Positions 25,345 through 33,174 of a stretch of 64,000 nt of DNA are shown in pieces. The first letter of the stretch is position 1. Each line of letters opens with the position of its first letter. The notes beneath the pieces were generated by a model. That model was not told the DNA's origin. It saw only the letters and a program-made list of their open reading frames with translations, and did no database searches. The stretch comes from Opitutales bacterium (GTDB taxonomy: Bacteria > Verrucomicrobiota > Verrucomicrobiia > Opitutales > Oceanipulchritudinaceae): contig JAFIGE010000007.1 in NCBI GenBank assembly GCA_020831585.1, positions 1-64,000 on the forward strand, read 5' to 3'. The position numbers and the translations under genes were made by a program.

Positions 25345-25995
25345 TTGAAACACGTAAAGGCCGCCCGCCCGCTCTTCGCCCTTTTGATTCTGGCCATCGG
25401 GCTCTGTGCCCTGACTTCACCACCACTGCGCGGGGTCGTGCTGATCCAGGTGGACGTCTCGAATCCCGAAGCGGTCGTCTTCACGGCGACCGGCAATGCG
25501 CCCCTGGTGTTGAACGAGGCGACGCGTTTGTTCCAGGGGGTAATTCTGCAGGATTTCTTTCCGGCAGGTTCGAATCAGGGCGAAGGCTTTACAGAAGAAG
25601 TTTTTGCAACCAATTCAGCTTTGGGTCCGACCAACGACAGTGGAGATTTCATCCCTTACGACATCGCCCTGATTACTCCTGGAAGTCCGGATCTGGAGAT
25701 CGCTCACGCAGGACGCTTCGGCGGCGCGTATCAAATCTTCGATCCGGCCTCTGCTGCTTTCAGTGGCAGCCTGATCCTCGACTTATCCGACTATATGCTT
25801 CCGTCTGCGGGGGCAATCGGCCCGATTTCGACGGATTCCTTTTTGGCTGAGGACTTCAGCTTCGGCGAACCGGATATCATCGGCCAATGGCAGGTGATTC
25901 CCGAGCCGCGATTCTACGGTGCGCTCTTTGGCCTGATCAGTCCGGCGTGGGTGGTGTCGCGCCGCCGTCGGCAGAGCGGTCGCATCTGCGGGTGA
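25345..25995 (+). CDS. PEP-CTERM protein A
   Basis: The 216-residue secreted protein probably starts at the TTG at 25345, which places a signal peptide (ARPLFALLILAIGLCALTS) at the N-terminus. The body begins VLIQVDVSNPEAVVFTATGN and ends IIGQWQVIPEPRFYGALFGL with a basic tail RRRRQSGR. It is a paralogue of the gene at 33175-33780, which shares the opening strand, the ILDLSDY/IVDLAGF segment and the GQW-VIPEP junction. Function unknown; the two copies bracket the repeat-rich region. Confidence 0.75.
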   Translation: MKHVKAARPLFALLILAIGLCALTSPPLRGVVLIQVDVSNPEAVVFTATGNAPLVLNEATRLFQGVILQDFFPAGSNQGEGFTEEVFATNSALGPTNDSGDFIPYDIALITPGSPDLEIAHAGRFGGAYQIFDPASAAFSGSLILDLSDYMLPSAGAIGPISTDSFLAEDFSFGEPDIIGQWQVIPEPRFYGALFGLISPAWVVSRRRRQSGRICG

Positions 25996-26029
25996 TTTGA
26001 TTGGGCACGGCGCACACCGTTCTCCGATT

Positions 26030-26126
26030 GAGTTCCGATTCGAACAAGGAGGCCAATTCACTAGCAATGGACAGTCGTAGCGCGATCCTTGGACTTCCGT
26101 TTTCATACTGACCGACACCGGCGGCC
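26030..26126 (-). pseudogene. Possible relic of an XRE-type helix-turn-helix gene
   Basis: On the minus strand, AAGVGQYENGSPRIALRLSI followed by ASELASLFESELN looks like the last helices of a Cro/CI-type DNA-binding domain (compare the usual S-Q-Y-E-N-G pattern). No complete gene surrounds it. The resemblance is short, so this is tentative. Confidence 0.3.
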
Positions 26127-26258
26127 TCAGCGCCACCGCCACCGCCCAGTTTGAACCCGCTCGGCAGAACAGCGCACCGGTCTCTGGCAGCCCTGTCGCC
26201 CTGAGTGGGACTATCGAGGTATTTGCCCAAATCCTGGCAGCCGATGCAGGGATGAGGG

Positions 26259-26330
26259 CAAGGAATGGCGGCATTCGTCTGCCACGCGCGAATCCGTGGC
26301 TACGGGGCAGCAGGATGCAGCCCCTCCTTG
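26259..26330 (+). repeat. REP-type palindrome a, diverged left arm
   Basis: The right arm GGCAGCAGGATGCAGCCCC plus TCCTTGG is intact; the left arm is degenerate (CAAGGAATGGCGGCATTCG). The sequence just before it, GATGCAGGGATGAGGGCAAGG, resembles the 3' end of the RAYT gene plus its trailing repeat, marking a decayed copy. Confidence 0.75.
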
Positions 26331-26344
26331 GTGGCGGCGTGGGT

Positions 26345-26445
26345 TGGACACGCGAGGCCATGGCCTTCCTTGGCGACTCGGTGATGCAAGACTTCACGTC
26401 CGGGATTTCTCAGGGCTGGCCGACGCCATCGACTTGGGTCGGCTG
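26345..26445 (+). pseudogene. Fragment of a second vanadium haloperoxidase gene
   Basis: The frame encodes REAMAFLGDSVMQDFTSGIS, which matches REAMAYLDGSVRQDFAAGIF of the haloperoxidase at 32048-33058 in protein and closely in DNA. Only this short 3' part remains, starting within 20 bp of REP copy a. It is a relic of a duplication or rearrangement. Confidence 0.7.
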
Positions 26446-26523
26446 ATCGATGGTGGCCTTGCGCCGTCTTTCGATGGAGCTGATTTAACCGTCAATTTTC
26501 CATGGGCTTCTGAGGCGATGTCT

Positions 26524-27579
26524 TCAAATCCCAATGGCGTGGAACCATTGATGATGCTCCCTCTGGATCTGCTGTTGCTTGAAACTCGGCGGCAAGGCTG
26601 GTGCAAACGGCCTGATCCCGCCGTTTGCCTCCGCGCGGGCTTCGCCGGGGGTGATATCGAAAGCCTTGCGAAAATTCCGGTTAAAGGTGGCCGGGTGATT
26701 GAAGCCCCATCGGTAGGCGATCTCGGCAATCTGCAGGTGAGCTTGCACGGGATCCTGCAGCGCCGCGAGGCAGCGCTGCAACCGCAGATGCCTCTGATAG
26801 CGGGCAATCCCGCCAAGCGGCTCGAGCAACTGGTAAAGCTGGGTGCGGGAAATGCCGAACTTCCGGGCTATTTGCGCCGGCGACAAATTGGACGCCCCCA
26901 GGTTCTCCCGAATGTAGCGTTTGATCTGATAGGTCAGCACCTCCATCATCGCGCCTTGCGCCTCTGATTCCGGGAGCAGTTCGCCGCTCGCCATCGCCGC
27001 GCCGGCCAGAACCAGGGTCGCGCTTTCCACCCGCTGACCTTCACTGATGCTGAACCGGGGAGCCAGCTCTTGACAGGAAAGCATGTGCCGCCGCAACAGA
27101 TCCACGGAGGGATTGTCTCTGGGCAGCGTTTGGCCGTGCCAACGGGCGATTTCGGGAACAACCACCTCGATGGCCGCACGCGGCCACATGGAGGTGACGT
27201 GCCGGAACTTCGAGTTGATGTTGTCCACCGGCTGGGCCAGGTCGAAGATCACGATGTCCCCGGCTTCGGCATAGGTCGTGCGCCGGCCGACCCCGAACTG
27301 CACCCCGCCCTCGATGAAAAGCTGCAACAGGACCGCATCCAACCCGTCTCGCGCCGCCTTGCGCTGCGTCCGGAGGTAGCGCCCGGTCGAGGCCCTCAAA
27401 TCCCCCAGCACTGACTGCCCGAAGTGATGCAACTCGAAAGTCGCATGATACGGTCTCTCGACGGGCAAGGGCGACTTTTCGACGTCGAAAATGGTCGACA
27501 TATCCTCCCGCCAAGCCGCGAATCGGTCCTTTTCCGGAAGCACATCGGTGGTGAAGAGTGAATGAGGGAGAAAGCCCAC
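26524..27579 (-). CDS. AraC-family transcriptional regulator
   Basis: The protein has an N-terminal AraC_binding_2-like domain (FTTDVLPEKDRFAAWREDMS through GDIVIFDLAQPV) and a C-terminal pair of HTH motifs, NLSPAQIARKFGISRTQLYQ and HLQIAEIAYRWGFNHPATF. The frame is open to 27738, but the first 30 or so codons of that longer version are the REP element b, so the real start is probably the GTG at 27579 just before the family N-terminus. No target genes are obvious; the neighbours are a frameshifted lnt and repeats. Confidence 0.8.
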   Translation of the reverse strand: MGFLPHSLFTTDVLPEKDRFAAWREDMSTIFDVEKSPLPVERPYHATFELHHFGQSVLGDLRASTGRYLRTQRKAARDGLDAVLLQLFIEGGVQFGVGRRTTYAEAGDIVIFDLAQPVDNINSKFRHVTSMWPRAAIEVVVPEIARWHGQTLPRDNPSVDLLRRHMLSCQELAPRFSISEGQRVESATLVLAGAAMASGELLPESEAQGAMMEVLTYQIKRYIRENLGASNLSPAQIARKFGISRTQLYQLLEPLGGIARYQRHLRLQRCLAALQDPVQAHLQIAEIAYRWGFNHPATFNRNFRKAFDITPGEARAEANGGIRPFAPALPPSFKQQQIQREHHQWFHAIGI

Positions 27580-27643
27580 AACTAGTGATGTAGGTCGATA
27601 CCGTTCGGAGTCAACCAACGGTTGAAGCTTGGCGGATGGCCAA

Positions 27644-27716
27644 CCAAGGAGTGGCTGCATTCTGCTGCCACGGGTGAATCCGGTTTTCTGGGCAGCAGAA
27701 TGCAGCCCCACCTTGG
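27644..27716 (+). repeat. REP-type palindrome b, complete
   Basis: The left arm CCAAGGAGTGGCTGCATTC plus TGCTGCC and the right arm GGCAGCAGAATGCAGCCCC plus ACCTTGG are inverted copies separated by about 21 bp. Each arm is itself a small hairpin (GGCTGCA/TGCTGCC with one mismatch), the structure expected of REP/BIME elements. Confidence 0.85.
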
Positions 27717-27869
27717 GATTGAAGTGCAAAATGCACACGGAATTTCTTTCCCCGGCTGGGACGCAGGATCAAAGATCCGGACAAATCGTCAGTCATCGCC
27801 CCTTGGCTCGGCGGTGGGCGTCCGCGAGGCTAATGACAAAATGAATCGTGATTCAGGAGCGCCCGGGTA

Positions 27870-29739
27870 ATGGGCTTCGTGCGTGTGCTTTTGCTGAGCG
27901 GTCTGTCCTCGGTTTTCTTTTGGACGGGGTATTATGCCTGGTGGCCGGCCATCGTTCCGGCGGGCGCGTTGCTTGGGTTGGGTTGGCGTTTTGCCAACTG
28001 CGCACCCGCTGGGCCTGTGTCCCGGCCACGCTGTTGGGCGGATTCATCGCGTGGCGGCCGCTGCAGGATCCGCTCACGGCTTACGGGCAATACGGCATTC
28101 ATGTGCTTCTGTTCTGGCAGGCGATCACCCTGATCCCGGTGGCGCTGAGCCTGCGCTGGGGGTGGCAACGCGGCCTGCGCATGGTCTGGTTCTTCCCGCT
28201 GGTCTGGGTGGACGGTGAATACCTGCGGATGCTGGGGCCATTGGCTTTCCCTTCTGCGCCCTCGCGCTCCCCGTTTACGAGCAACTCTGGCTCATTCAAA
28301 TCGCCGATCTCGGTGGGCTTCACCTCGTCAGCGCGGTCGTCGCGATGGCCAGCGGTCTCCTGCTCGATCTTTGGAAAAACCATCGGCCCGGGAACGGATT
28401 CGCCCGCAAGCCGCTGCGCCCCTCCATCGCGGCCGTGGCGGTGGTGCTGGCGCTCACCGTTGGCTACGGGCCGGTCCGCCTCTATCAGGTCGAAGGCAAC
28501 CTCCAGCCGGGACCGGTCATCGCCGTTATCCAACCCGACGTTCCCTTAACCGGGGCCATGGAAGGTGATTACGACGGGGGGCAACTGCTCCGGGAACTCA
28601 AAGCCATGAGCGAGGAAGCCGCCCTCGCCATCCCGCCTCCGCAGCTCATCGTCTGGTCCGAAGCCATGAATGTCTGGCCGCTGCGCAACCCGGAATACTT
28701 CGAGCAGCCGTTCGCCGAGTCGCTTTTTCCGGAAATCGCCACTGCGGGAATCGACCTGCCCCGCGAGGAATTCATCCGCCTCTGGGATGCCCGGCGGGCC
28801 GGGCTGCGCAGTGAAGACGCCGCCCTGCGCATGTGGGTTCAGGAACTCGGCATTCCATTGTTGTTCGGCCAGGACACGCGGCTGCCCTCCACGGGTGAGG
28901 GGCAACCTGTCTTCGAGCGCTACAACGCCGCCCGGCTCATCCGCCCGCCGGGCAACGACCTCCTGGAGCGCCAGTACAAGGTCCGCATCTTTCCCGGAGG
29001 TGAATACGTCCCCGGCGGACGTGAACGATTCCAGCCTCTCGCCCGCTTATCGGCACACTTCAGCGATTATCTCGACTCCATTCACGAAATCCGTCCCGGC
29101 AGTGAGCGTGAGCGTTTCCTCCTCCATCCCCCCGCCGCCGCCCCCTCAACCGCGCCGGACCTGCCCTTCGTTGTCTCGATTTGCGCGCAAATATTATGCC
29201 CGAAAAGTTCCGGCGTATTCGACTACAGCGAGGAACGGCCTTTTCACGTCACCATCGCCAGCGAGGGCCGCTTCCTGCGCAACCGTGCCCAGCTCATTAC
29301 CTACATGTCCCAGCCTTTCCGCGCTATCGAAGCCCGTAGCGCCATCGCCCGCAGTGCCAACACGGGCATCTCCGGATTCGTCGCGCCCACCGGTGCGCTC
29401 TACGGCCAAGTCACCAACGCCGACGGCCAATACCGCACCGGCCTTGGCTTCGCGGAACAAGCCGCCATCGAGCGCTTCCAGGAACGCGCCCGCACCTTTG
29501 CGGAAAATCCGGATTGCCGGGCAGCAGGGTGCAGCCCCTCCTTGGAGCTTGTCGAGCGGGCCGTGGAGATTCGCCGAATCCGCGCCGAGGCCGGCGTCTC
29601 GGGCTTCTCCGTCGCCCGCATTGATATCTCACCCCACGGCACGCTCTATCAACGCATCGGCGATGTTTTTCCCCGGTTCGCGCTGCTTATGCTGGGTTTG
29701 GCAACCCTCGCCGCCTGTATCCAACCGCAGAGGGCATAA
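27870..29739 (+). pseudogene. lnt: Apolipoprotein N-acyltransferase, two frameshifts
   Basis: Three frames together encode an Lnt-like protein. The N-terminal helices start at 27870 (GFVRVLLLSGLSSVFFWTGY), the frame changes near 27985 (QLRTRWACVPATLLGGFIAW) and again near 28255 (CALALPVYEQLWLIQIADLG, reaching MASGLLLDLWKNH). The nitrilase domain retains the putative Glu (IVWSEAMNVW), Lys (YKVRIFPGGEYVP) and Cys (VVSICAQILCP). A half REP element lies in frame within the 3' part. The gene is probably inactive unless the shifts are sequencing errors; a functional lnt should then be elsewhere. Confidence 0.75.
29519..29545 (+). repeat. REP-type half element c inside lnt
   Basis: The right arm GGCAGCAGGGTGCAGCCCC plus TCCTTGG occurs without a left arm and is read in frame as RAAGCSPSLE within the lnt C-terminal region. 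It keeps the frame open. Confidence 0.8.
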
Positions 29740-29804
29740 CAAGGAGTGGCTGCATTCTGCTGCCGCGCGTGATTATTGGGCAGCAGGATGCAGCCACTCC
29801 TTGG
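29740..29804 (+). repeat. REP-type palindrome d, left flank of the RAYT gene
   Basis: A complete 65-bp element with arms CAAGGAGTGGCTGCATTC-TGCTGCC and GGCAGCAGGATGCAGCCAC-TCCTTGG. It follows the lnt stop by one base and lies 50 bp before the RAYT start. Confidence 0.9.
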
Positions 29805-29854
29805 GTTTTCCTTGGGGCTTGAATCGCTTGATTGGAAATGGATAAATCTGCCGA

Positions 29855-30484
29855 ATGCGTTTTTTCAGTGATCAGGCGCGGACGGTAACGACACGGAACC
29901 ATCTCCCGCATTGGCAACAGGAAGAGGCGACCTACTTCGTGACCTGGCGCTTGAAAGACTCGATCCCGCAGGCGCTGATGGAGTCGTGGAGGCAGGATCG
30001 GGAGGAATGGGTGCGGCTTCATCCGGAACCCTGGACGGAGGAACAGACGATGGAGTATCATTCGCTGTTTTCCACACGAATGGATGCGTTGATGGACGAG
30101 GGCTACGGGGAGTGTGTGCTCCGGCAGGAGGCTTGCCGGGAGATCCTTGCCGCATCGCTGGGCATGTTCGATGGCGAGCGTTTCCTGATGCACTCCTGGG
30201 TAGCGATGCCAAACCATGTGCATGCCCTTTTCTCGATGGCGAAAGGCAGGAAGCTGGAAAAAGTGGTGGGGGGATGGAAAGGATACTCCGCGAAGGATAT
30301 CAACGTGCTCTTGGAGAGGACAGGGGCGCTGTGGCAAAAGGATTACTTCGACAGGATGGTGAGGGATTGGGATCACCTGTTCCGCGTTGCGAGGTATATC
30401 CGGAGAAACCCGGTGAAGGCCAAACTGGGTGAAGGCGAGTTCACCCTGTATGAGGCGAATTGGGTGAAGAAGATGCTGGGATGA
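29855..30484 (+). CDS. REP-associated tyrosine transposase (RAYT)
   Basis: The 209-residue Y1_Tnp protein has LPHWQQEEATYFVTWRLKDS at the N-terminus, the metal-binding HUH motif HVH at residues 121-123 (AMPNHVHALF), the RAYT signature ALWQKDYFDRMVRDWDHLF and the nucleophile Tyr181 in ARYIRRNPVKAKL. RAYTs cut and join single-stranded REP hairpins and are thought to spread them. This gene is flanked on both sides by complete REP palindromes (d and e), the classic REPtron arrangement, and seven or more copies lie within 7 kb, so the pair looks functionally linked. Confidence 0.93.
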   Translation: MRFFSDQARTVTTRNHLPHWQQEEATYFVTWRLKDSIPQALMESWRQDREEWVRLHPEPWTEEQTMEYHSLFSTRMDALMDEGYGECVLRQEACREILAASLGMFDGERFLMHSWVAMPNHVHALFSMAKGRKLEKVVGGWKGYSAKDINVLLERTGALWQKDYFDRMVRDWDHLFRVARYIRRNPVKAKLGEGEFTLYEANWVKKMLG

Positions 30485-30487
30485 GGA

Positions 30488-30550
30488 CAAGGAGTGGCTG
30501 CATTCTGCTGCCACGTGGTTGCCGGGCAGCAGGATGCAGCCCCTCCTTGG
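30488..30550 (+). repeat. REP-type palindrome e, right flank of the RAYT gene
   Basis: A complete 63-bp element starting three bases after the RAYT stop and ending three bases before the stop codon of the convergent DUF4143 gene. Confidence 0.9.
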
Positions 30551-30553
30551 GGT

Positions 30554-31711
30554 TTAGATAACCGCATCATTCCACGGGCGCACCTCGCCCGCTTTCCGGT
30601 TTTGGCGCGAATCGCCGCCGTAAACGAGAACACACTCGGAGGCCGACAGCCCGGTCTGCCGGGAAAACCAGGACAGGCCTTCGAAAAAGCTGGGATGAAG
30701 GGTGGTTCCGGACTTGATTTCGACCGCCTTGATGGCCGGGCCATCCTCGATGATCAGGTCGATTTCATGTCCACTATGGTCGCGCCAGAAAAAGACCGAG
30801 GGGCGCTCTCCCCGATTGTAGTGTGCTTTGATTTGTTCCGTGATGACATGGTTTTCGAAGATCGATCCGCGGAGGTAGTGTCCGGCCAGGCCATCCGCGT
30901 TTTTGATGCCGAGGAGCGAACACAGCAAGCCGGTGTCGTGGAAATAGAGCTTGGGTTGCTTCACCACCCGCTTGTTCCAGTTACGATGATACGGGCGCAG
31001 GAGGAAAACGATGAAGCAGGCTTCCAGGACGGAGATCCATGAGCGGATGGTTTTGTGATCCACCCCCACTTCGTTTCCCAGCGCGGCCGTGTTCAGGAGC
31101 TGTCCGGTTCTCCCGGCGCAGAGGATGAGGAATTTTCGAAACAGCGAGAGGTCGCCGATGTTTTTGAGCGTTCGCAAATCGCGCTCCAGATAAGTTTCGA
31201 TGTAGGCAGGATAGAAGTCCTCCGGTGCGACCGGCCGGTCAAAAACCGGGGGATAGCTCCCCTGGAATAGCACCGTGTCCAGATCGCTGGCAAAGATGCC
31301 GGCGGATTTCAGCTCCGCAGAGGAAAAGGGCAGCAGGTGTGAAATCGCCGTGCGCCCCGCCAACGATTGGGAGATTTTTTCCAGAAGGAGAAAGTTCTGC
31401 GAACCGGTCAGGACAAACCGCCCCATCCGCCCGCTGTCGTCCACAATCCCTTGCAGGTAGGAAAAAAGCTCGGGTGCTCGCTGGGCTTCGTCGATGATCG
31501 CTCCCGTGTCCTTGTGCGCTTCCAGGAAGCGGCGGGGATCCTCTGTCGCTGCCGCCATGACATCGAGATTTTCGAGGTTCAGGTAGGCAAAGTCCGGGAA
31601 AATCTCGCGCACCAAGGTCGTTTTACCGGATTGACGGGGACCCGTCAGCGAAAGCACCGGAAACCCGCGGGCAAGGCTACCCAGCTTTGCAGTGATTTCG
31701 CGGTCGATCAT
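30554..31711 (-). CDS. AAA ATPase with DUF4143 domain
   Basis: The 385-residue protein has an N-terminal AAA_14 P-loop domain with SLTGPRQSGKTTLVREIF as Walker A and TGAIIDEAQRAPELFSYLQG as Walker B, then a C-terminal DUF4143 domain containing an endonuclease-like core (HSGHEIDLIIED, AVEIKSG). Such solitary ATPases are widespread and their role is unknown; links to mobile elements or stress have been proposed. The ATG at 31711 begins MIDREITAKLGSL; a longer frame to 31750 adds an Arg-rich leader. A perfect palindrome lies 49 bp upstream. Confidence 0.88.
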   Translation of the reverse strand: MIDREITAKLGSLARGFPVLSLTGPRQSGKTTLVREIFPDFAYLNLENLDVMAAATEDPRRFLEAHKDTGAIIDEAQRAPELFSYLQGIVDDSGRMGRFVLTGSQNFLLLEKISQSLAGRTAISHLLPFSSAELKSAGIFASDLDTVLFQGSYPPVFDRPVAPEDFYPAYIETYLERDLRTLKNIGDLSLFRKFLILCAGRTGQLLNTAALGNEVGVDHKTIRSWISVLEACFIVFLLRPYHRNWNKRVVKQPKLYFHDTGLLCSLLGIKNADGLAGHYLRGSIFENHVITEQIKAHYNRGERPSVFFWRDHSGHEIDLIIEDGPAIKAVEIKSGTTLHPSFFEGLSWFSRQTGLSASECVLVYGGDSRQNRKAGEVRPWNDAVI

Positions 31712-31759
31712 GATTACTCGATTTATGCGCACCCGGACCCGCACAGTCAAGAGGATTTT

Positions 31760-31790
31760 GTAAATACGGGAATTCGATTCCCGTATTTAC
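31760..31790. promoter_or_regulatory. Perfect 14-bp palindrome upstream of the DUF4143 ATPase
   Basis: GTAAATACGGGAAT and ATTCCCGTATTTAC are perfect inverted copies around a TCG centre. The position suggests an operator or a recognition site for the ATPase. It is unrelated in sequence to the REP elements on either side. Confidence 0.65.
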
Positions 31791-31805
31791 GGAGTGATCA
31801 TTGAA

Positions 31806-31829
31806 GCGGGTGAAAAAGATGCTGGGATG
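31806..31829 (+). pseudogene. Relic of a RAYT 3' end
   Basis: GCGGGTGAAAAAGATGCTGG plus GATGA matches the last codons of the RAYT gene (VKKMLG and stop) with two or three changes. It is followed, as in the intact gene, by CAAGGAGTGGCTG, showing that a RAYT copy once stood here or that the repeat moved with this flank. Confidence 0.65.
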
Positions 31830-31833
31830 AGGG

Positions 31834-31947
31834 CAAGGAGTGGCTGAACAAGGAGGGGCATTCTGCTGCCACGTGATTGTTGGGCAGCAGGATGCAGCCC
31901 CTCCTTGGGGTTTGGTTGCTGGGCAGCAGAATGCAGCCCCTCCTTGG
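31834..31947 (+). repeat. REP-type cluster f: truncated arm, full palindrome and half element
   Basis: A broken left arm (31834-31847) is followed by a complete palindrome (31849-31907, arms starting CAAGGAGGGGC and ending CTCCTTGG) and then a second right half (31918-31947). The tandem arrangement resembles a BIME. Confidence 0.85.
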
Positions 31948-32047
31948 TGGATGAATGATCAAGGATATGGACGGATTGCACAGGTTTGCCTGTCGTTCCG
32001 GTCGCGGAATTGGGTGAGTGTTGTGGCGGTAAATCCGGTTATGGACG

Positions 32048-33058
32048 GTGTTCCGTATGGAGCCGGTAGCCCGAAACACGCCGGGATTCGAAAAAAGACT
32101 TCAAGGTCACGGTCCCATCATGGCCGATCTCGAATGGGACGTGAAACTCTATCTCACGCTGAACGCCGCGCTGCACGACGCCGCCGTTGCGGCTTGGGGC
32201 ATCAAGCGCAAATACGATACCGCCCGTCCGATCACGAGCATCCGCCACATGGCCGGCCTGGGGCAGTCGTCCGATCCGGGGCTTCGGCCCTACCATCCCA
32301 ACGGGCTACCCCTGATCCCCGGATTGATCGAACTGGTGACCACCGAGACCGCCGCCGCCGGGCAGCGGCATGAGGGCTTGTTTCCCCGATCGATTGCCGT
32401 TCTGTCGTGGCTGGGTGAGCCGGGCTCGCCAAGCGAGGCCGGTGGTGTCGGTTGGATCCGTGGGGTGAACTGGCTGCCCTACCAGCGCAGCACCTTTGTC
32501 TCACCTGCGATCTCGGGTTATATTTCCGGGCACAGCACCTTCAGCCGCGCGGCCCCCGAGGTGCTCACCGCATTTACCGGAAGTCCGTATTTTCCCGGAG
32601 GCCTCGGCACTCACACGGTGGCACCCGGCTCGCTGGAATTCGAGTTCGGCCCGTCCGCCACGGTGGAATTGCAATGGGCGACCTACTACGATGCTGCCGA
32701 TCAAGCCGGACTCTCGCGGATCTACGGAGGCATCCACCCGGCGGCCGACGACGGGCCGGGGCGGGTCATCGGAGGGAAAGTCGGGAGAGCCGCGTTCCGC
32801 GAGGCCATGGCCTACCTCGATGGCTCGGTGCGGCAAGACTTCGCCGCCGGAATTTTCCACAACGGCACAACCGTCCAGATCACCTGGCGAAGCATCCCCG
32901 GCTACCTCTACAAGGTGCAGTGGGCCGACACGCTGGAGGAGAGCGCATTTCAAGACCTCACGGATTTCCAAGCGTATCCCCCGGGAGAGATCCGCGTGGT
33001 GGAGGACACGGCATCGGCAACCATGCGATTCTACCGGGTGGTGAGGATTCCGAAATGA
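32048..33058 (+). CDS. Vanadium-dependent haloperoxidase, 5'-truncated
   Basis: The 336-residue frame encodes the C-terminal half of a vanadium haloperoxidase/PAP2 fold. Vanadate-binding motifs are present: KRKYDTARPITSIRH, SGYISGHSTFSRAA and SRIYGGIHPAADD. Family members I know are about twice as long, with a signal peptide and an N-terminal helical half that are missing here; an in-frame stop at 32030 and a REP cluster lie just upstream. After the enzyme domain comes a beta module (VQITWRSIPGYLYKVQWADT ... MRFYRVVRIPK) common in Verrucomicrobia exoproteins. Probably a non-functional remnant. Confidence 0.75.
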   Translation: MFRMEPVARNTPGFEKRLQGHGPIMADLEWDVKLYLTLNAALHDAAVAAWGIKRKYDTARPITSIRHMAGLGQSSDPGLRPYHPNGLPLIPGLIELVTTETAAAGQRHEGLFPRSIAVLSWLGEPGSPSEAGGVGWIRGVNWLPYQRSTFVSPAISGYISGHSTFSRAAPEVLTAFTGSPYFPGGLGTHTVAPGSLEFEFGPSATVELQWATYYDAADQAGLSRIYGGIHPAADDGPGRVIGGKVGRAAFREAMAYLDGSVRQDFAAGIFHNGTTVQITWRSIPGYLYKVQWADTLEESAFQDLTDFQAYPPGEIRVVEDTASATMRFYRVVRIPK

Positions 33059-33105
33059 AACGGGACCGCCAAGGGATTGAGTGTTGTGGTCAAGCGGTTC
33101 CAACC

Positions 33106-33131
33106 CCAAGGAGGGGCTGCATTCTGCTGCC
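33106..33131 (-). repeat. REP-type half element g, inverted
   Basis: CCAAGGAGGGGCTGCATTC plus TGCTGCC is the reverse complement of the right arm of the other copies (note GGGG rather than GTGG), so this half element points the other way. It lies between the haloperoxidase and PEP-CTERM B stop codons. Confidence 0.8.
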
Positions 33132-33174
33132 AAAAAACACGGGGACGGTCGCTACCCGTGAAAGATCAATTGAC

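Noticed and set aside
25562-25580. GGTTCGAATC, resembling a tRNA T-arm
   Set aside because: It lies within the PEP-CTERM A coding frame and no acceptor or anticodon stem can be formed around it.
26108-26251. Plus-strand frame reading LTDTGGLSATATAQFEPARQ and on toward the repeat
   Set aside because: It looks protein-like but matches nothing I recognise, has no start or context, and overlaps the possible HTH relic on the other strand, so I do not annotate it.
26252-33131. CRISPR-like array made of the regularly repeated palindromes
   Set aside because: Spacing is irregular, copies are full or half elements in both orientations, no cas genes are present and a RAYT gene explains the repeats.
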